Assembly (NCBI RefSeq): GCF_029023725.1 | Contig: NZ_CP119075.1 | Location: forward strand, 4,831,501 to 4,895,500 | Length of the DNA stretch: 64,000 nucleotides | Source: Synoicihabitans lomoniglobus | Lineage (GTDB): Bacteria; Verrucomicrobiota; Verrucomicrobiia; Opitutales; Opitutaceae | Reading direction: 5' to 3' | Shown: positions 53,607 through 63,405 of the stretch, one piece after another | How the letters are laid out: each line of letters begins with the position of its first letter | Numbering within the stretch: position 1 is the first letter of the stretch | Notes under the pieces: model-generated | Databases searched by the model: none | Told to the model about the DNA's origin: nothing | What the model saw: only the letters and a program-made list of their open reading frames with translations | Made by a program: the position numbers and the translations under genes

Positions 53607-54374
53607 ATGACCACGTTCCCGAACATCTTCTCGCTCCAGGGTGAAACCGCTTTGATCACCGGCGGCGGCACCGGTATCGGCCGCGCCATCGCCGAGTGCA
53701 TGCATCAAGCCGGTGCGACCATCGTGCTCACCGGTCGGCGAGAAAACCTGTTGCAGGAGCAAGTGTCCCGCCTCGGCGACCGCGCCCACTACGTGGTCCA
53801 CGACGTCACCCAACTGGATCAAGCCCACGTCCTGCGCGAAAAGGCCGAAGCCCTCGTCGGCCCGGTGACCTGCCTCGTCAACAACGCCGGCATTCACATG
53901 AAAAAGGAGGCCGTGAAAACGACCACGCAGGAGTTCCAACTCGTGCTCGATACGCACGTGCTCGGTTCCCACGCGCTTACGGTCGAATTCGCTCCCGGCA
54001 TGATGGAGCGCAAACACGGCAGCATCCTCTTCACCGCTTCCATGGCCTCGCTCTTTGGCATCCCCAAGGTCATCGCCTACACCGCCGCAAAGTCAGCTTA
54101 CGTCGGCATGGTTAAGGGCCTCGCCACCGAATTCTCGCCCCACGGCCTGCGGGTTAACGCCATCGCGCCCGGTTGGATCGATACCGACATGTCACGCCAA
54201 GCCTTCGCCGGTGATCCTGCGCGCTTGGAAAAAATCCTCGCCCGCACCCCCACCGGCGAACTCGGCCAGTCCAGTGATGTCGGCTGGGCTGCCGTCTACC
54301 TCGCTTCCCCCGCCGCCCACTTCGTCACCGGCACCATCCTCCCCGTCGACGGCGGCGTAAGCATCGGCTTTTAA
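53607..54374 (+). CDS. Short-chain dehydrogenase/reductase
   Basis: 255 aa from the ATG at 53607 (MTTFPNIFSLQGETALITGG); six codons upstream are possible but unlikely. Classical SDR motifs: TGGGTGIG (cofactor), CLVNNAGIHM (NNAG), the catalytic Ser in LFTASMASLFG and YTAAKSAYVG (Y-x3-K), then the IAPGWIDTDM loop. The closest pattern is gluconate 5-dehydrogenase/3-oxoacyl-reductase-like NAD(P) enzymes of sugar metabolism. A 18-base loop inverted repeat follows 15 bases after the stop. Confidence 0.92.
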   Translation: MTTFPNIFSLQGETALITGGGTGIGRAIAECMHQAGATIVLTGRRENLLQEQVSRLGDRAHYVVHDVTQLDQAHVLREKAEALVGPVTCLVNNAGIHMKKEAVKTTTQEFQLVLDTHVLGSHALTVEFAPGMMERKHGSILFTASMASLFGIPKVIAYTAAKSAYVGMVKGLATEFSPHGLRVNAIAPGWIDTDMSRQAFAGDPARLEKILARTPTGELGQSSDVGWAAVYLASPAAHFVTGTILPVDGGVSIGF

Positions 54375-54388
54375 AGCCGGAGGAAGTT

Positions 54389-54468
54389 TCACCACGAAAT
54401 ACACGAACAACACGAAAGCCGTCCTTCGTCGGATAGTCTTTCGTGCGCTTCGTGTATTTCGTGGTGAA
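54389..54468. repeat. Large inverted repeat, 31-base arms
   Basis: Arms 54389-54419 and 54438-54468 match in 28 of 31 positions (TTCACCACGAAATACACGAA begins the left arm), with an 18-base loop. The related ATTCGTGGTTAA lies shortly downstream (54514-54525). This CACGAAATACACGAA type of repeat is dispersed in Verrucomicrobiota and Planctomycetota genomes. It could end the SDR transcript, though no U-tract is present. Confidence 0.85.
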
Positions 54469-54536
54469 GAAGATCGTTTAACGGCATTCCAGTTCTCTGT
54501 GTTCATCCCCGTCCATTCGTGGTTAATCCTTCGCCC

Positions 54537-55472
54537 ATGAAACGCGTTCTGCCCCTCGCCGCCACTCTGCTGCTACTCGCCTCGTTCGCCCGCGCTGACT
54601 TTGTGCGCACCGATACCACGATCGGTTGGGAACAGGACGGCGATATCATCTGGCAATTCTCCTTCGATCCCGACGCCGGCAAACCGTTCTTCCATCCGTT
54701 GCGCGTGCCTGGCGGTCCGTCCCTCACCAAACTCCGCCCCGATGACCATGTGTGGCATTATGGCCTGTGGTTTTCCTGGAAATACATCAACGAAGCCAAC
54801 TACTGGGAGCAGAGCCGCGAGACCGGTCGCTCCGAAGGCCGCACTGTCTGGGGCACACCTCACATCCGCACCTTTCCCGATGGCGGCGCCGAGATCACCC
54901 TCGATCTCGACTACGTGCATCCGACCGGCCGGGTCGACCTCACCGAAACCCGCTTTATCATCGTTTCCGCCGTCGCCACCGACGGCAGCTACACCATCGA
55001 TTGGAGTAGCACTTTCACCGCCGGACGCGAAGGCGCCTACCTCGACCGCACGCCCCTGCCCGACGAGCCCAATGGTGTGCTTTGGGGCGGCTACGCTGGT
55101 CTCGGCATGCGCCTCGGCCACGGTCCCGATCCGGTGCAAATGGTAAACCTCCAAGGACCCATGACCGACTGGGTCGATAATCGTATCCGCCCGCGCACCG
55201 GCGCGCTCGGTGTGACCGTGTATCCAAACATTCCCGACAGCGGCAGTCTCGCCGTGCTCGCGGGCGATGCCAACATGCCCGGCGACGGCGACGACCCGTG
55301 GTATTGCATCAACGGCCAACCCTCCCGCTTCTGGTGCTCCGCCGTGCTCGTGCCCAAGCCTCTGCAACTTGCCCCCGGCGAGGTCTGGCCCCTGCGCTAC
55401 CGCCTCCAAATGCGCAAACAGGCGTGGACGACCGCCGACCTCAGCGAGGCCGTCGAGGCCTGGGAAAACTGA
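54537..55472 (+). CDS. DUF6807 (PmoA-like) secreted protein
   Basis: 311 aa from the ATG at 54537, giving a signal peptide (MKRVLPLAATLLLLASFARA). The fold is beta-rich: FFHPLRVPGGPSLTKLRPDD, HVWHYGLWFSWKYINEANYW, GGYAGLGMRLGHGP and the terminal WPLRYRLQMRK. These blocks, with the H-H-x-G type motif (HVWHYGLW), define DUF6807 proteins that are numerous in Verrucomicrobiota and Planctomycetota. No biochemical role is established. It stands alone after the SDR gene. Confidence 0.82.
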   Translation: MKRVLPLAATLLLLASFARADFVRTDTTIGWEQDGDIIWQFSFDPDAGKPFFHPLRVPGGPSLTKLRPDDHVWHYGLWFSWKYINEANYWEQSRETGRSEGRTVWGTPHIRTFPDGGAEITLDLDYVHPTGRVDLTETRFIIVSAVATDGSYTIDWSSTFTAGREGAYLDRTPLPDEPNGVLWGGYAGLGMRLGHGPDPVQMVNLQGPMTDWVDNRIRPRTGALGVTVYPNIPDSGSLAVLAGDANMPGDGDDPWYCINGQPSRFWCSAVLVPKPLQLAPGEVWPLRYRLQMRKQAWTTADLSEAVEAWEN

Positions 55473-55613
55473 CCATCGGTGGGTCGAGGCATGCTGCGAC
55501 CGGGCACCACTGAGTCTTAATACTCAAACAGACGGCTGGAGAGAGGTGACGAGGGGTGGGTTGATGGCGGGGAAATCTGGCCGATTTCCCTCCACCAACC
55601 TGCTGCTTCCCTC

Positions 55614-56381
55614 ATGAAACCGACCCGTTTTATCTCGACGCTCCCGCGCGTCCGCCCGCATCCGATTGCCTGGGTTCCCACCCTCCTGCTCGCCTTTGCC
55701 ATCACGGCCGCCACCACTTCCGCGCAGTCTGTGGTGACCATCGGCGACGACTTGATCGATCGCACCTTCACGGATGGGTCCAGCGGCGGCGTCTACCTCT
55801 ACACCGGCACTTTCGGTCAGGCGGGCACGGCATCGAGCTGGGCGTTCCACACGGAGTCGGCGGCCGGTCGCTACCTGACTCCTTTGCTGTTCCAAAAACT
55901 GGACGATTCAAACTTTCAAGTTACGGGCGTCGGTCAGTGGACCTATTCCGAATCGAGCGGAACCCACAGCGACCTCACCTTCAACCTCATCGCTGGCACC
56001 GATGTCGTCGGAGCGGACTACACCTTCGGGTTCACCGACCGCAAGACAAGCTACCCGGGCAGCGGCACGGCGATCACCACCGACTCCCGGCAAACCGGAA
56101 TAATCGAAGCCGAAGCCGACGGCCTCTGGGCCTTCACCTACGGGGAGGATGCGTTTGATGGTCTCAGTCTGGGCCAAATCTACCAGATCGGCGCCGACCT
56201 CGGTGGCGACGAAACCATCGTCGCGCTGTATGGTTTGGGCCTGCGCACGTATTCCTCGCAGATGAGTATCTCCGCCGTGCCCGAACCGGCGTCCGCCGGG
56301 CTGTGGATAGGTGGGGCCGTTCTGGTTGGCTTCATGACCGTTCGACGCCGCCTGCGAACACCCTGCTCCTCTACGGCCTGA
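55614..56381 (+). CDS. PEP-CTERM-anchored exported protein
   Basis: 255 aa. Signal peptide with hydrophobic stretch (AWVPTLLLAFAITAATTSAQ), a beta-rich secreted domain of about 180 residues (GVYLYTGTFGQAGTASSWAF...), and a C-terminal sorting signal VPEPASAGLWIGGAVLVGFM followed by RRRLR. The V-P-E-P, membrane helix and basic tail mark substrates of exosortase/PEP-CTERM sorting, which is linked to exopolysaccharide production. The secreted domain is not a recognised family. Weak similarity to many extracellular Verrucomicrobia proteins is inferred from composition. Confidence 0.88.
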   Translation: MKPTRFISTLPRVRPHPIAWVPTLLLAFAITAATTSAQSVVTIGDDLIDRTFTDGSSGGVYLYTGTFGQAGTASSWAFHTESAAGRYLTPLLFQKLDDSNFQVTGVGQWTYSESSGTHSDLTFNLIAGTDVVGADYTFGFTDRKTSYPGSGTAITTDSRQTGIIEAEADGLWAFTYGEDAFDGLSLGQIYQIGADLGGDETIVALYGLGLRTYSSQMSISAVPEPASAGLWIGGAVLVGFMTVRRRLRTPCSSTA

Positions 56382-56533
56382 TTTCCGATGGGCGGCAGGC
56401 CGCCGCCCGCCCCTAGGGGATCGCTTGCGACCGGACTTTCTTTCTCTACCCTTCTTCGAGCCGAGCTGCCCTCGCTCGGATGCGACGACCACGCATTCCC
56501 GCTGGTCGCCTTGTTACCTCAACTCCGCGAATC

Positions 56534-57190
56534 ATGTCACCTTGGACGACCGTCATCATCGAGGACCAGTTCCTGTTTCGTGATTTGTTGGTGAAACTGG
56601 TCAACGGAGATCCCCGATTCGAGTGCGTGGGCGCGGCCGGTGATGGCGAGGCCGGCTTGGCGCTGTGCCGCCGACTTCACCCGCGACTCGTTTGCCTCGA
56701 TTTGAACATGCCACGACTCGGAGGTCTGGCGATGGCGGAACAGCTTCGCGCGGAATCCAACGGTTCCCGCATTCTCGCGCTCACCTCGTGCAAGGACGAG
56801 ACGTCGATCGCCGGCGTGCTCGAATTGGGACTCGCGGGGTATGTGGAGAAGGATCAGCCCATCACGGTCCTCGAAAAAGCCATGGTGGCCGTGGCCGAGG
56901 GGCGCACCTATTACTCGCCCACGTTTAACACGGTGCGACGACGCCTGGGCGGCAACCCGATGGCCGTCTCCAAAATCCTGAGCCTGCGCGAACGAGAAGT
57001 CCTCCAGCTCGTAGCCCGCGGCCTCACCAGCGCGGAGATTGCCCGCGACTTGGACCTGAGCCTGCGCACCGTGGGCAACCATCGCTACAACATCATGAAA
57101 AAACTCGAGCTGCGAAACGCCGCCGAAATGGTGGCCTACGCCCTGAAGCAAGATCAGACTTCGGCGGTTTCGTCGCGAGCGGTCGATTGA
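56534..57190 (+). CDS. NarL/LuxR-type response regulator
   Basis: 218 aa from the ATG at 56534. Receiver domain with the phosphoacceptor D56 in LVCLDLNMPRLGG, T-switch region ILALTSCKDE and K in VEKDQ. The LuxR HTH is LSLREREVLQLVARGLTSAE followed by LRTVGNHRYNIMKKL. It shares its last 37 bases with the 3' end of the opposite-strand histidine kinase gene, the probable cognate kinase by location. No operator can be named. Confidence 0.93.
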   Translation: MSPWTTVIIEDQFLFRDLLVKLVNGDPRFECVGAAGDGEAGLALCRRLHPRLVCLDLNMPRLGGLAMAEQLRAESNGSRILALTSCKDETSIAGVLELGLAGYVEKDQPITVLEKAMVAVAEGRTYYSPTFNTVRRRLGGNPMAVSKILSLREREVLQLVARGLTSAEIARDLDLSLRTVGNHRYNIMKKLELRNAAEMVAYALKQDQTSAVSSRAVD

Positions 57191-58533
57191 AACCACGCCC
57201 AAGCTTCGGTCCCGCCTTCGACCGCCGGGCGCAATTCCAAGGAACCTCCCAGCTGCCCCATCAGCTGTCGACAAAGTGCCAGACCGAGTGCCGGTCGCAG
57301 CTCCGCGGAATCGTTCGCCGTTTCGTCAATGCCCGGACCGGTGTCGGTCACGATCAGGGCCACCCGACCGGGAGAAGATTGGCCCGCGGTGCTCACGGAT
57401 ATACGGCCGCCTGACGGCGTGAATTTTACCGCGTTGGACAATAGATTGCGGGCTATCGTCGCCACGGCCGCCGCATCGCCCCGCACCTGCACGCGGGAAG
57501 GCAGTGACACCTCGATCGTCAATTGCCGCGCGGTGATGGCCGGCTCGAACAACTGGACCACGGGCGCGCACACTTCCGCCAACACCACGGCGCGCAGCGG
57601 CATGCAGCCTTGGCCCGAGCGTAGTTCCGCCCAGACCACGAGATTGTCCAGCAACTCACGGAGGTTGTGGGCCGTGCCGTGAATTTCGTCGGCGTATTTT
57701 CGAATGTCATCAGCAGTGAAACGATCCGGTGCCCGAGCCATGAGTTGAGCCAAACTCGCCACGCCATCAAGCGGCGCGCGCAGGTCGTGACTGAGGATCG
57801 AAATGAGTTCGTTCTTCTCGAGAATCGTTTCCGCCGCGCGCTCGTATTCCGCCGTGCGAACGTCCAATGCCTGTTGCACGTTCTCCCGCTCGGAATGCTC
57901 GCGAATGACATCCTCCAGCCGCCGTCGGCTTTGATGAGCGATGATGCCCGCCAGCATCCCGCAGCCCAGCAGTAAAAATCCCTTGGCAATCTGCAAATTG
58001 ACCGTGAGAGCAACCACCGCCGCGGGACTGTCCGCCGCGTCCACCGCGAGGACCAGCATGACCCAAAAGCCGACCGCCATGACGACTCCCTGCACCACCG
58101 GAATTCGAAAATCCAACCGCAGGGTGGAAATCAATGGGATCAGCGCCGCACCGATCAGGGGCGGACCACCCAGCGCGCTCGGCCACCCCAACACCCCTCC
58201 GAGCAGAGCGATGCCCGACACCGGCACCAGCGCCTCGATCACCACGGAAATCCACACCGAAAAATCCGTGGACGGCGGCTCCTGACCTTCGTCGATTCTC
58301 GACGGGCAAAGACTGCGACTCTCCACCCACTCATACACGGCCAACACAAAGACCAGTGCCGGCAAAATGAAGAGGTAATCCCCTTCCAAGCTCTGAGCCG
58401 CCACTGAGCGCAGCAATACGAGCTGCCCCACCGAACCGACGACAAAGAACACGGCGAACATCTGCGCGGCGATCTGGCGATTGCGGAGAAGGGCCATTCT
58501 CCACGGGAGGTCGACGTGAGCCCCGTCTGGCAT
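57154..58533 (-). CDS. Membrane sensor histidine kinase
   Basis: 459 aa. N-terminal half with six hydrophobic segments (about residues 20-210: FAVFFVVGSVGQLVLLRSVA, LFILPALVFVLAVYEW, ISVVIEALVPVSGIALLGGV, ...). A short coiled coil follows, then HisKA with H249 in ISILSHDLRAPLDGVASLAQ. The HATPase has N (NLLSNAVKFTPSG), G1 (DTGPGI) and a reduced G2 region (LGLALCRQLMGQ). Membrane-embedded sensing is likely. It is convergent with the response regulator and overlaps it by 37 bases, an unusual layout for a two-component pair. Confidence 0.9.
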   Translation of the reverse strand: MPDGAHVDLPWRMALLRNRQIAAQMFAVFFVVGSVGQLVLLRSVAAQSLEGDYLFILPALVFVLAVYEWVESRSLCPSRIDEGQEPPSTDFSVWISVVIEALVPVSGIALLGGVLGWPSALGGPPLIGAALIPLISTLRLDFRIPVVQGVVMAVGFWVMLVLAVDAADSPAAVVALTVNLQIAKGFLLLGCGMLAGIIAHQSRRRLEDVIREHSERENVQQALDVRTAEYERAAETILEKNELISILSHDLRAPLDGVASLAQLMARAPDRFTADDIRKYADEIHGTAHNLRELLDNLVVWAELRSGQGCMPLRAVVLAEVCAPVVQLFEPAITARQLTIEVSLPSRVQVRGDAAAVATIARNLLSNAVKFTPSGGRISVSTAGQSSPGRVALIVTDTGPGIDETANDSAELRPALGLALCRQLMGQLGGSLELRPAVEGGTEAWAWFQSTARDETAEV

Positions 58534-58802
58534 GATCGCAAACTACGCTCCCGACCAAGGGAGGCAATCGACGATTCGGCCCAAGACAAAGCGCCGTCGC
58601 GAAACACCCCGTTCTCACCGCACTTGCCCGCTTCCATGTCACCGTCCCCTCGCTCGGCCTACCCGCCACTTAACGTCCAACTCCCTTGCCGTCGCAGCGC
58701 GGCCTGCGGTTTAATTTCATCACCGCCCCAAACCTATCCCGTCCTTATCTTACCTCGCCTTGGTTTCGCCCCCTGGAAACGAAGGCGGATTCACCCTCCG
58801 CT

Positions 58803-60386
58803 ATGACTTCCCCCCTCCTGCGTCCCCGCTCACTTCTTATGTGCGCTCTCGTTTCCTCGACCGGTCTCTTCGCCGGCTCCACTCCTCACGGCACTCACTC
58901 CGCCTACGGTCCGGCCGTCGGTGACTTTGCCCATCACGGCGACGTCGGCGCCCCCGCCATTCGGGGCAACACCACTTACGACGCGATGACACAGTCGTAT
59001 CACATGTCCGGCTCCGGCACCAACTTGTGGGGCGGCGAAGACGAGTTTCAATTCGCGTGGAACCACCTCGAGGGCGACTTCATCCTGCGCGCCCGCGTCA
59101 AGTTCCTCGGCGAGGGCGTCGACCCCCACCGCAAGCTCGGCTGGATGGTGCGCTCCGATCTCGACACCGGCTCCACCTACGCCGATGGCACCGTCCACGG
59201 CGACGGTCTCACTTCCCTGCAATACCGCGCCGCCAAGAACGGTGAGACCGACCAGATCATTCTCGAAAACGAACTCGATGGCACCTACCCGGACGTCATC
59301 CAACTCGAACGCTGGGGCGACAAATTCATCTTCTCCGCCGCCCGCTATGGTGAGCCGTTCAAGTCCGTCGAACTCGCCGAGATCGACGTGCCCAACGTCG
59401 TCTACGCCGGCCTCTTCCTCTGCTCCCACAATGCCGAAGTGACCGAGCAGGCCATCTTCACCGACGTGCGCATCATCAAGCCCGCCGCCTCGGACTTCCG
59501 CCCTTACCGCGACTACATCGGCTCCACCCTCGAAATTCTCGACGTGTTCTCCGGCGAGCTCACCGCCATCCATTCCAGTGCCGAATCCTTCGAAGCCCCC
59601 AACTGGACCACCGACGGCCAGAAGCTCATCGTCAATGTCTCCGGCAACGGCCCGGCCAAGGGCGTGCTGCGCACCTTCGACCTCGCCACCCGCCGTATCG
59701 AAACCCTCGATACCGGCCCCCAGATCAACAACAACAACGACCACGTGCTGACCTTCGACGGCAGCATGCTCGCCATTTCCAACCACGTCGGCGAGGCCCG
59801 CACCTCCACCGTCTTCACCCTGCCCTCCACCGGCTCCAGCGAGCCCGAGCAGATCACCGATCCGGCCTGGGGCCACTCCTTCCTCCACGGCTGGTCGCCC
59901 GACAACAAATGGATCGTCTACACCGCCAACCGCAAAGACCAGTGGGACATCTACAAGGTCAATGTGGACACCAAAAAAGAGGTCCAGGTCACGAACAACA
60001 CCGACCTCGACGACGGCCCTGAATTCTCCCCCGACGGCGAGTGGATCTACTTCAACTCCACCCGCACCGGCCTCATGCAGATCTTCCGCATGAAACCCGA
60101 CGGCTCGGGCCAGGAGCAGGTCTTCGCCGACGGCATGCAAAACTGGTTCCCGCACATCTCGCCCGATGGCAAGTGGATGACCATCATCTCCTACGACGCC
60201 GACGTCGTCGAAGCCCGCGATCACCCTTACTACAAACACGTCTACCTGCGCCTCATGCCCACCGACGGCAGCGCGGCGCCCAAGATCATCGCCTACGTCT
60301 ACGGCGGCCAAGGCACCATCAACGTGCCCTCCTGGTCCCCCGACGGCCGCAAAATCGCCTTCGTCAGCAACAGCGACATCAAGTAA
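58803..60386 (+). CDS. Secreted TolB-like beta-propeller protein with N-terminal lectin-like domain
   Basis: 527 aa from the ATG at 58803 with a signal-like start (MTSPLLRPRSLLMCALVSST). Residues 50-240 resemble a concanavalin-type/DUF1349-like jelly roll (FQFAWNHLEGDFILRARVKF, RKLGWMVRSDLD...). After that there is a TolB/WD40-like propeller with repeated S-P-D/G motifs (FLHGWSPDNKWIVYTANRK, FSPDGEWIYFNSTR, ISPDGKWMTIISYD, WSPDGRKIAFVS). Probably an exported protein that binds or processes a polysaccharide or peptide. Two hairpins follow the stop codon, the second a terminator. Confidence 0.82.
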   Translation: MTSPLLRPRSLLMCALVSSTGLFAGSTPHGTHSAYGPAVGDFAHHGDVGAPAIRGNTTYDAMTQSYHMSGSGTNLWGGEDEFQFAWNHLEGDFILRARVKFLGEGVDPHRKLGWMVRSDLDTGSTYADGTVHGDGLTSLQYRAAKNGETDQIILENELDGTYPDVIQLERWGDKFIFSAARYGEPFKSVELAEIDVPNVVYAGLFLCSHNAEVTEQAIFTDVRIIKPAASDFRPYRDYIGSTLEILDVFSGELTAIHSSAESFEAPNWTTDGQKLIVNVSGNGPAKGVLRTFDLATRRIETLDTGPQINNNNDHVLTFDGSMLAISNHVGEARTSTVFTLPSTGSSEPEQITDPAWGHSFLHGWSPDNKWIVYTANRKDQWDIYKVNVDTKKEVQVTNNTDLDDGPEFSPDGEWIYFNSTRTGLMQIFRMKPDGSGQEQVFADGMQNWFPHISPDGKWMTIISYDADVVEARDHPYYKHVYLRLMPTDGSAAPKIIAYVYGGQGTINVPSWSPDGRKIAFVSNSDIK

Positions 60387-60400
60387 CCAGAGCCCATCAG

Positions 60401-60426
60401 CGGGCTGACGGCATCCCGTCAGCCCG
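60401..60426. other. Perfect hairpin after the propeller gene
   Basis: An 11-base-pair stem (CGGGCTGACGG with CCGTCAGCCCG) closed by a CATC loop, 15 bases after the stop codon. No T-run follows directly. It may protect the mRNA end ahead of the terminator at 60454. Confidence 0.7.
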
Positions 60427-60453
60427 ACCACACATCCTTCTCCGCTTCCATCC

Positions 60454-60482
60454 AACGCGTCCCGCCCGGGGCGCGTTTTTTT
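60454..60482 (+). terminator. Rho-independent terminator of the propeller gene
   Basis: Stem AACGCG and CGCGTT with inner CCC/GGG pairing, followed by TTTTTT, about 70 bases after the stop codon at 60386. Confidence 0.7.
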
Positions 60483-60636
60483 ACGTCATAACTGTTAGGC
60501 AAAAGCCCTCCTGACATCGCCTGCCGCCACGCTAGGTTCAGGGTTCACGGCCGCATCGACGATCTTGGTGAAATCCCCTTCGCCCGCCCTTTGTCCCGCC
60601 ATCGCGCTTCCGCTCCACCTTGCCCCTCCTCCTCCG

Positions 60637-63033
60637 ATGAGACTTTTGTCCCTCGTCCTCGCCGCTTCGCTCCTTGGCGGACTCAGGTCGACCGCCTCCC
60701 CCGAGCCCTCGATTGCGGCGGCCTCCACGCCGCTCCACTACTTTCCCCTCCGCGACGTCACGTTGCTCGACGGTCCGTTCAAACACGCCCAGGACCTCAA
60801 CACCACCTACCTCCTCGCCCTCGACCCCGACCGTCTGCTGGCTGGCTTTCGACTCGAAGCCGGCCTCACCCCCAAAGCCGAAAAATACGGTAACTGGGAA
60901 AACATCGGTCTCGATGGCCACACCCTCGGCCACTACCTCACCGCCACCGCCCAGATGTGGGCCGCCACCGGCGACGCCGAGATGAAACGTCGCCTCGACT
61001 ACTGCGTGGCCGAACTCGCCGTCTGCCAACAGGCCAACGGTAACGGCTACGTCGGCGCCGTGCCCGACTCCGCCGAAGTCTGGGCCCGCGTCGCTGCCGG
61101 CGGTTTCGACGCCCAGGGCTTCAGCCTCGGTGGCGCCTGGGTGCCCTGGTATAATCTGCACAAAACCTACGCCGGGCTGCGCGACGCCTGGCTCATCGCC
61201 GACAACGCCCAAGCCCGCGAAGTCCTCATCGAGCTCACCGACTGGTGCGCCGATCTCATCGCCCCGCTCTCCGACGCCGACCTCGAAATCATGCTCCGCG
61301 CCGAACACGGCGGTATGACCGAAACCCTCGCCGACGTCTACGCCATCACCGGCGACGAGAAATACCTGCGCCTCGCGCAACGCTTCACCCACCACGCCAT
61401 TCTCGACGATCTCCTCCAGCGCCGAGACACGCTCACCGGCCAACACGCCAATACCCAGATCCCCAAGATCATCGGCTACGCCCGCGTCGCCGAACTCGGC
61501 GGCGATCCCACCTGGGACGACGCCGCGCGCTTCTTTTGGGAAACGGTCATCGGACACCGCACCGTCGCCTTCGGCGGCAACAGCGTGCGCGAACACTTCA
61601 ACGCCCCGGATGATTTCTCCGGCATGCTCCAGTCCCGCGAAGGCCCCGAGTCCTGCAACACCTACAACATGTTGCGCCTCTCCGAAGCCCTGTTCCGGCG
61701 CGACGGCGACGCCCGCTACGCCGACACCTACGAACGCGCCCTCTACAACCACATCCTCTCCACCCAACACCCCGAACACGGCGGTTTCGTCTACTTCACC
61801 CCCATTCGCCCGCGCCACTACCGCGTCTACTCCCAACCCGAACAATGCTTCTGGTGCTGCGTCGGCTCCGGCCTCGAAAACCACGGCAAATACGGCCAAT
61901 TCATCTACGCCGCCAACGACACCGGCGACCTGTGGGTAAACCTCTTCATCGCCTCCGATCTCGACGTCGGTCCCGGTCTTCGTATCCGCCAATCTACTAC
62001 CTTTCCCGACGAAGCGCGCACCCGCCTCACCCTCACCCTCGAAGCGCCGCGCACCTTCGCCCTGCACCTCCGCCACCCGGCCTGGGTCAGCGCCGAAGGT
62101 TTCAAAATCACCATCAACGGAGAGCCAGTCGACGGGCGCTCCACGCCCGGTTCCTACGCCGCCCTCACCCGGGAATGGCATGACGGCGACACCATCGGCA
62201 TTGAGCTGCCCATGACCACGCGCCTCGAACGCTTGCCCGACGACTCCGCTTACGCCGCAGTCCTGCACGGTCCCATCCTCCTCGCCGCCAAAACCGGCAC
62301 CGACCACCTCGACGGACTCGTGGCCGACGGCTCCCGCATGGGCCACGCCGCTCCCGGCGCCTTCGAACCGCTCGACGCCGCCCCGATGTTCGTCGGAAAC
62401 CCTACCGAAATGGCTGCGGCCATCCAGCCCGTGCCCGGCCGACCGCTACACTTCACCGCCGCCAATCTCATTCGTCCTGATAATTTCGATACGCTCGAAC
62501 TCGAACCCTTCTTCCGCCTGCACGACGCCCGCTACATGATGTATTGGCAACTCGCCTCGGCCACGGACTACGAACGCATCGTCGCCGAACTCCACGCCAC
62601 TGAAACCGCCCGCCTCGCGCTCGACGCCCGCACCATCGACCTCGTCATACCCGGAGAACAACAGCCCGAAGTGGAGCACAACTTCACGGACGGCGACTCC
62701 TGGCAAGGTCACAGCTTTGGACGCTCCTTCCGCGCCGCCAACGACTGGTTCAGCTACGAACTCACCCCGCGCCACGAAGCCGCGCTCGAGCTCCAACTCA
62801 CCCACTGGGGCAACGCCTGGCAACCCGCGTCCTACACCGTTGAAATCAACGGCACCCCCATCGGCAAAATTGAAATCTCCGGCCAAGACGGCGAACGCTT
62901 CATCATCAAAACCCTGTCCATCCCCACCGGCTCCAGGAGCAACCCCCTGATCCTCACCTTCCGCGGCACCGAAAAATCCCCCGGCGTCCCCGCCCTCTAC
63001 GAAGTCCGCCTCGTGCGCCCGCGTTCTGAATGA
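60637..63033 (+). CDS. Secreted GH127 beta-L-arabinofuranosidase
   Basis: 798 aa from the ATG at 60637, giving a signal peptide (MRLLSLVLAASLLGGLRS); the frame open from 60565 adds a Pro-rich stretch without one. GH127 marks: LDGPFKHAQDLNTTYLLALD, GWENIGLDGH-like NWENIGLDGHTLGHYLTATA, and the catalytic/zinc cluster E338 and C340 in ESCNTYNMLR with C407 and C408 in QCFWCCVGSG. These correspond to the Glu, Cys, Cys, Cys zinc-cysteine centre of characterised beta-L-arabinofuranosidases. The C-terminal ~200 residues are a further beta-sandwich. It removes L-arabinofuranosyl residues from plant cell-wall glycans. Confidence 0.93.
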   Translation: MRLLSLVLAASLLGGLRSTASPEPSIAAASTPLHYFPLRDVTLLDGPFKHAQDLNTTYLLALDPDRLLAGFRLEAGLTPKAEKYGNWENIGLDGHTLGHYLTATAQMWAATGDAEMKRRLDYCVAELAVCQQANGNGYVGAVPDSAEVWARVAAGGFDAQGFSLGGAWVPWYNLHKTYAGLRDAWLIADNAQAREVLIELTDWCADLIAPLSDADLEIMLRAEHGGMTETLADVYAITGDEKYLRLAQRFTHHAILDDLLQRRDTLTGQHANTQIPKIIGYARVAELGGDPTWDDAARFFWETVIGHRTVAFGGNSVREHFNAPDDFSGMLQSREGPESCNTYNMLRLSEALFRRDGDARYADTYERALYNHILSTQHPEHGGFVYFTPIRPRHYRVYSQPEQCFWCCVGSGLENHGKYGQFIYAANDTGDLWVNLFIASDLDVGPGLRIRQSTTFPDEARTRLTLTLEAPRTFALHLRHPAWVSAEGFKITINGEPVDGRSTPGSYAALTREWHDGDTIGIELPMTTRLERLPDDSAYAAVLHGPILLAAKTGTDHLDGLVADGSRMGHAAPGAFEPLDAAPMFVGNPTEMAAAIQPVPGRPLHFTAANLIRPDNFDTLELEPFFRLHDARYMMYWQLASATDYERIVAELHATETARLALDARTIDLVIPGEQQPEVEHNFTDGDSWQGHSFGRSFRAANDWFSYELTPRHEAALELQLTHWGNAWQPASYTVEINGTPIGKIEISGQDGERFIIKTLSIPTGSRSNPLILTFRGTEKSPGVPALYEVRLVRPRSE

Positions 63034-63118
63034 GTTGTAGGACAAATGGACGAACTGCCGGAATATTTTTACCCATTCTGAAAGAAGAGACCCTGCAACC
63101 GCGTTACACGCGACCAAG

Positions 63119-63397
63119 ATGATTCAATCGTTTGCGGATCGCGACACGGAGCAACTTTTCCTCAAAGAGAAGAATCGTCGTTTTCAGGCGGTTAGCCGCG
63201 TGGCCTTGCGTAAACTCATCCAACTCAATAGTGCCAGCCGTCTGGGCGACCTCTCGGTTCCACCCGGAAACCACCTGGAGCAACTTGCAGGGAATCTCGC
63301 GGGACAATACTCGATTCGGGTCAACGACCAGTGGCGCATTGTCTTTCGGTGGACGGACTCGGGACCCAGCGACGTCCGAATTGAAGATTACCATTGA
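63119..63397 (+). CDS. higB: HigB-type RelE-superfamily toxin
   Basis: 92 aa. The full HigB/plasmid maintenance killer signature: [54 protein letters not shown] and the terminal [20 protein letters not shown] followed by IEDYH. HigB is a ribosome-dependent mRNA endonuclease. It precedes the HigA-like antitoxin gene, the toxin-first order characteristic of higBA. Start codon choice is by family length. Confidence 0.95.
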   Translation: MIQSFADRDTEQLFLKEKNRRFQAVSRVALRKLIQLNSASRLGDLSVPPGNHLEQLAGNLAGQYSIRVNDQWRIVFRWTDSGPSDVRIEDYH

Positions 63398-63405
63398 AGC
63401 ACCCC

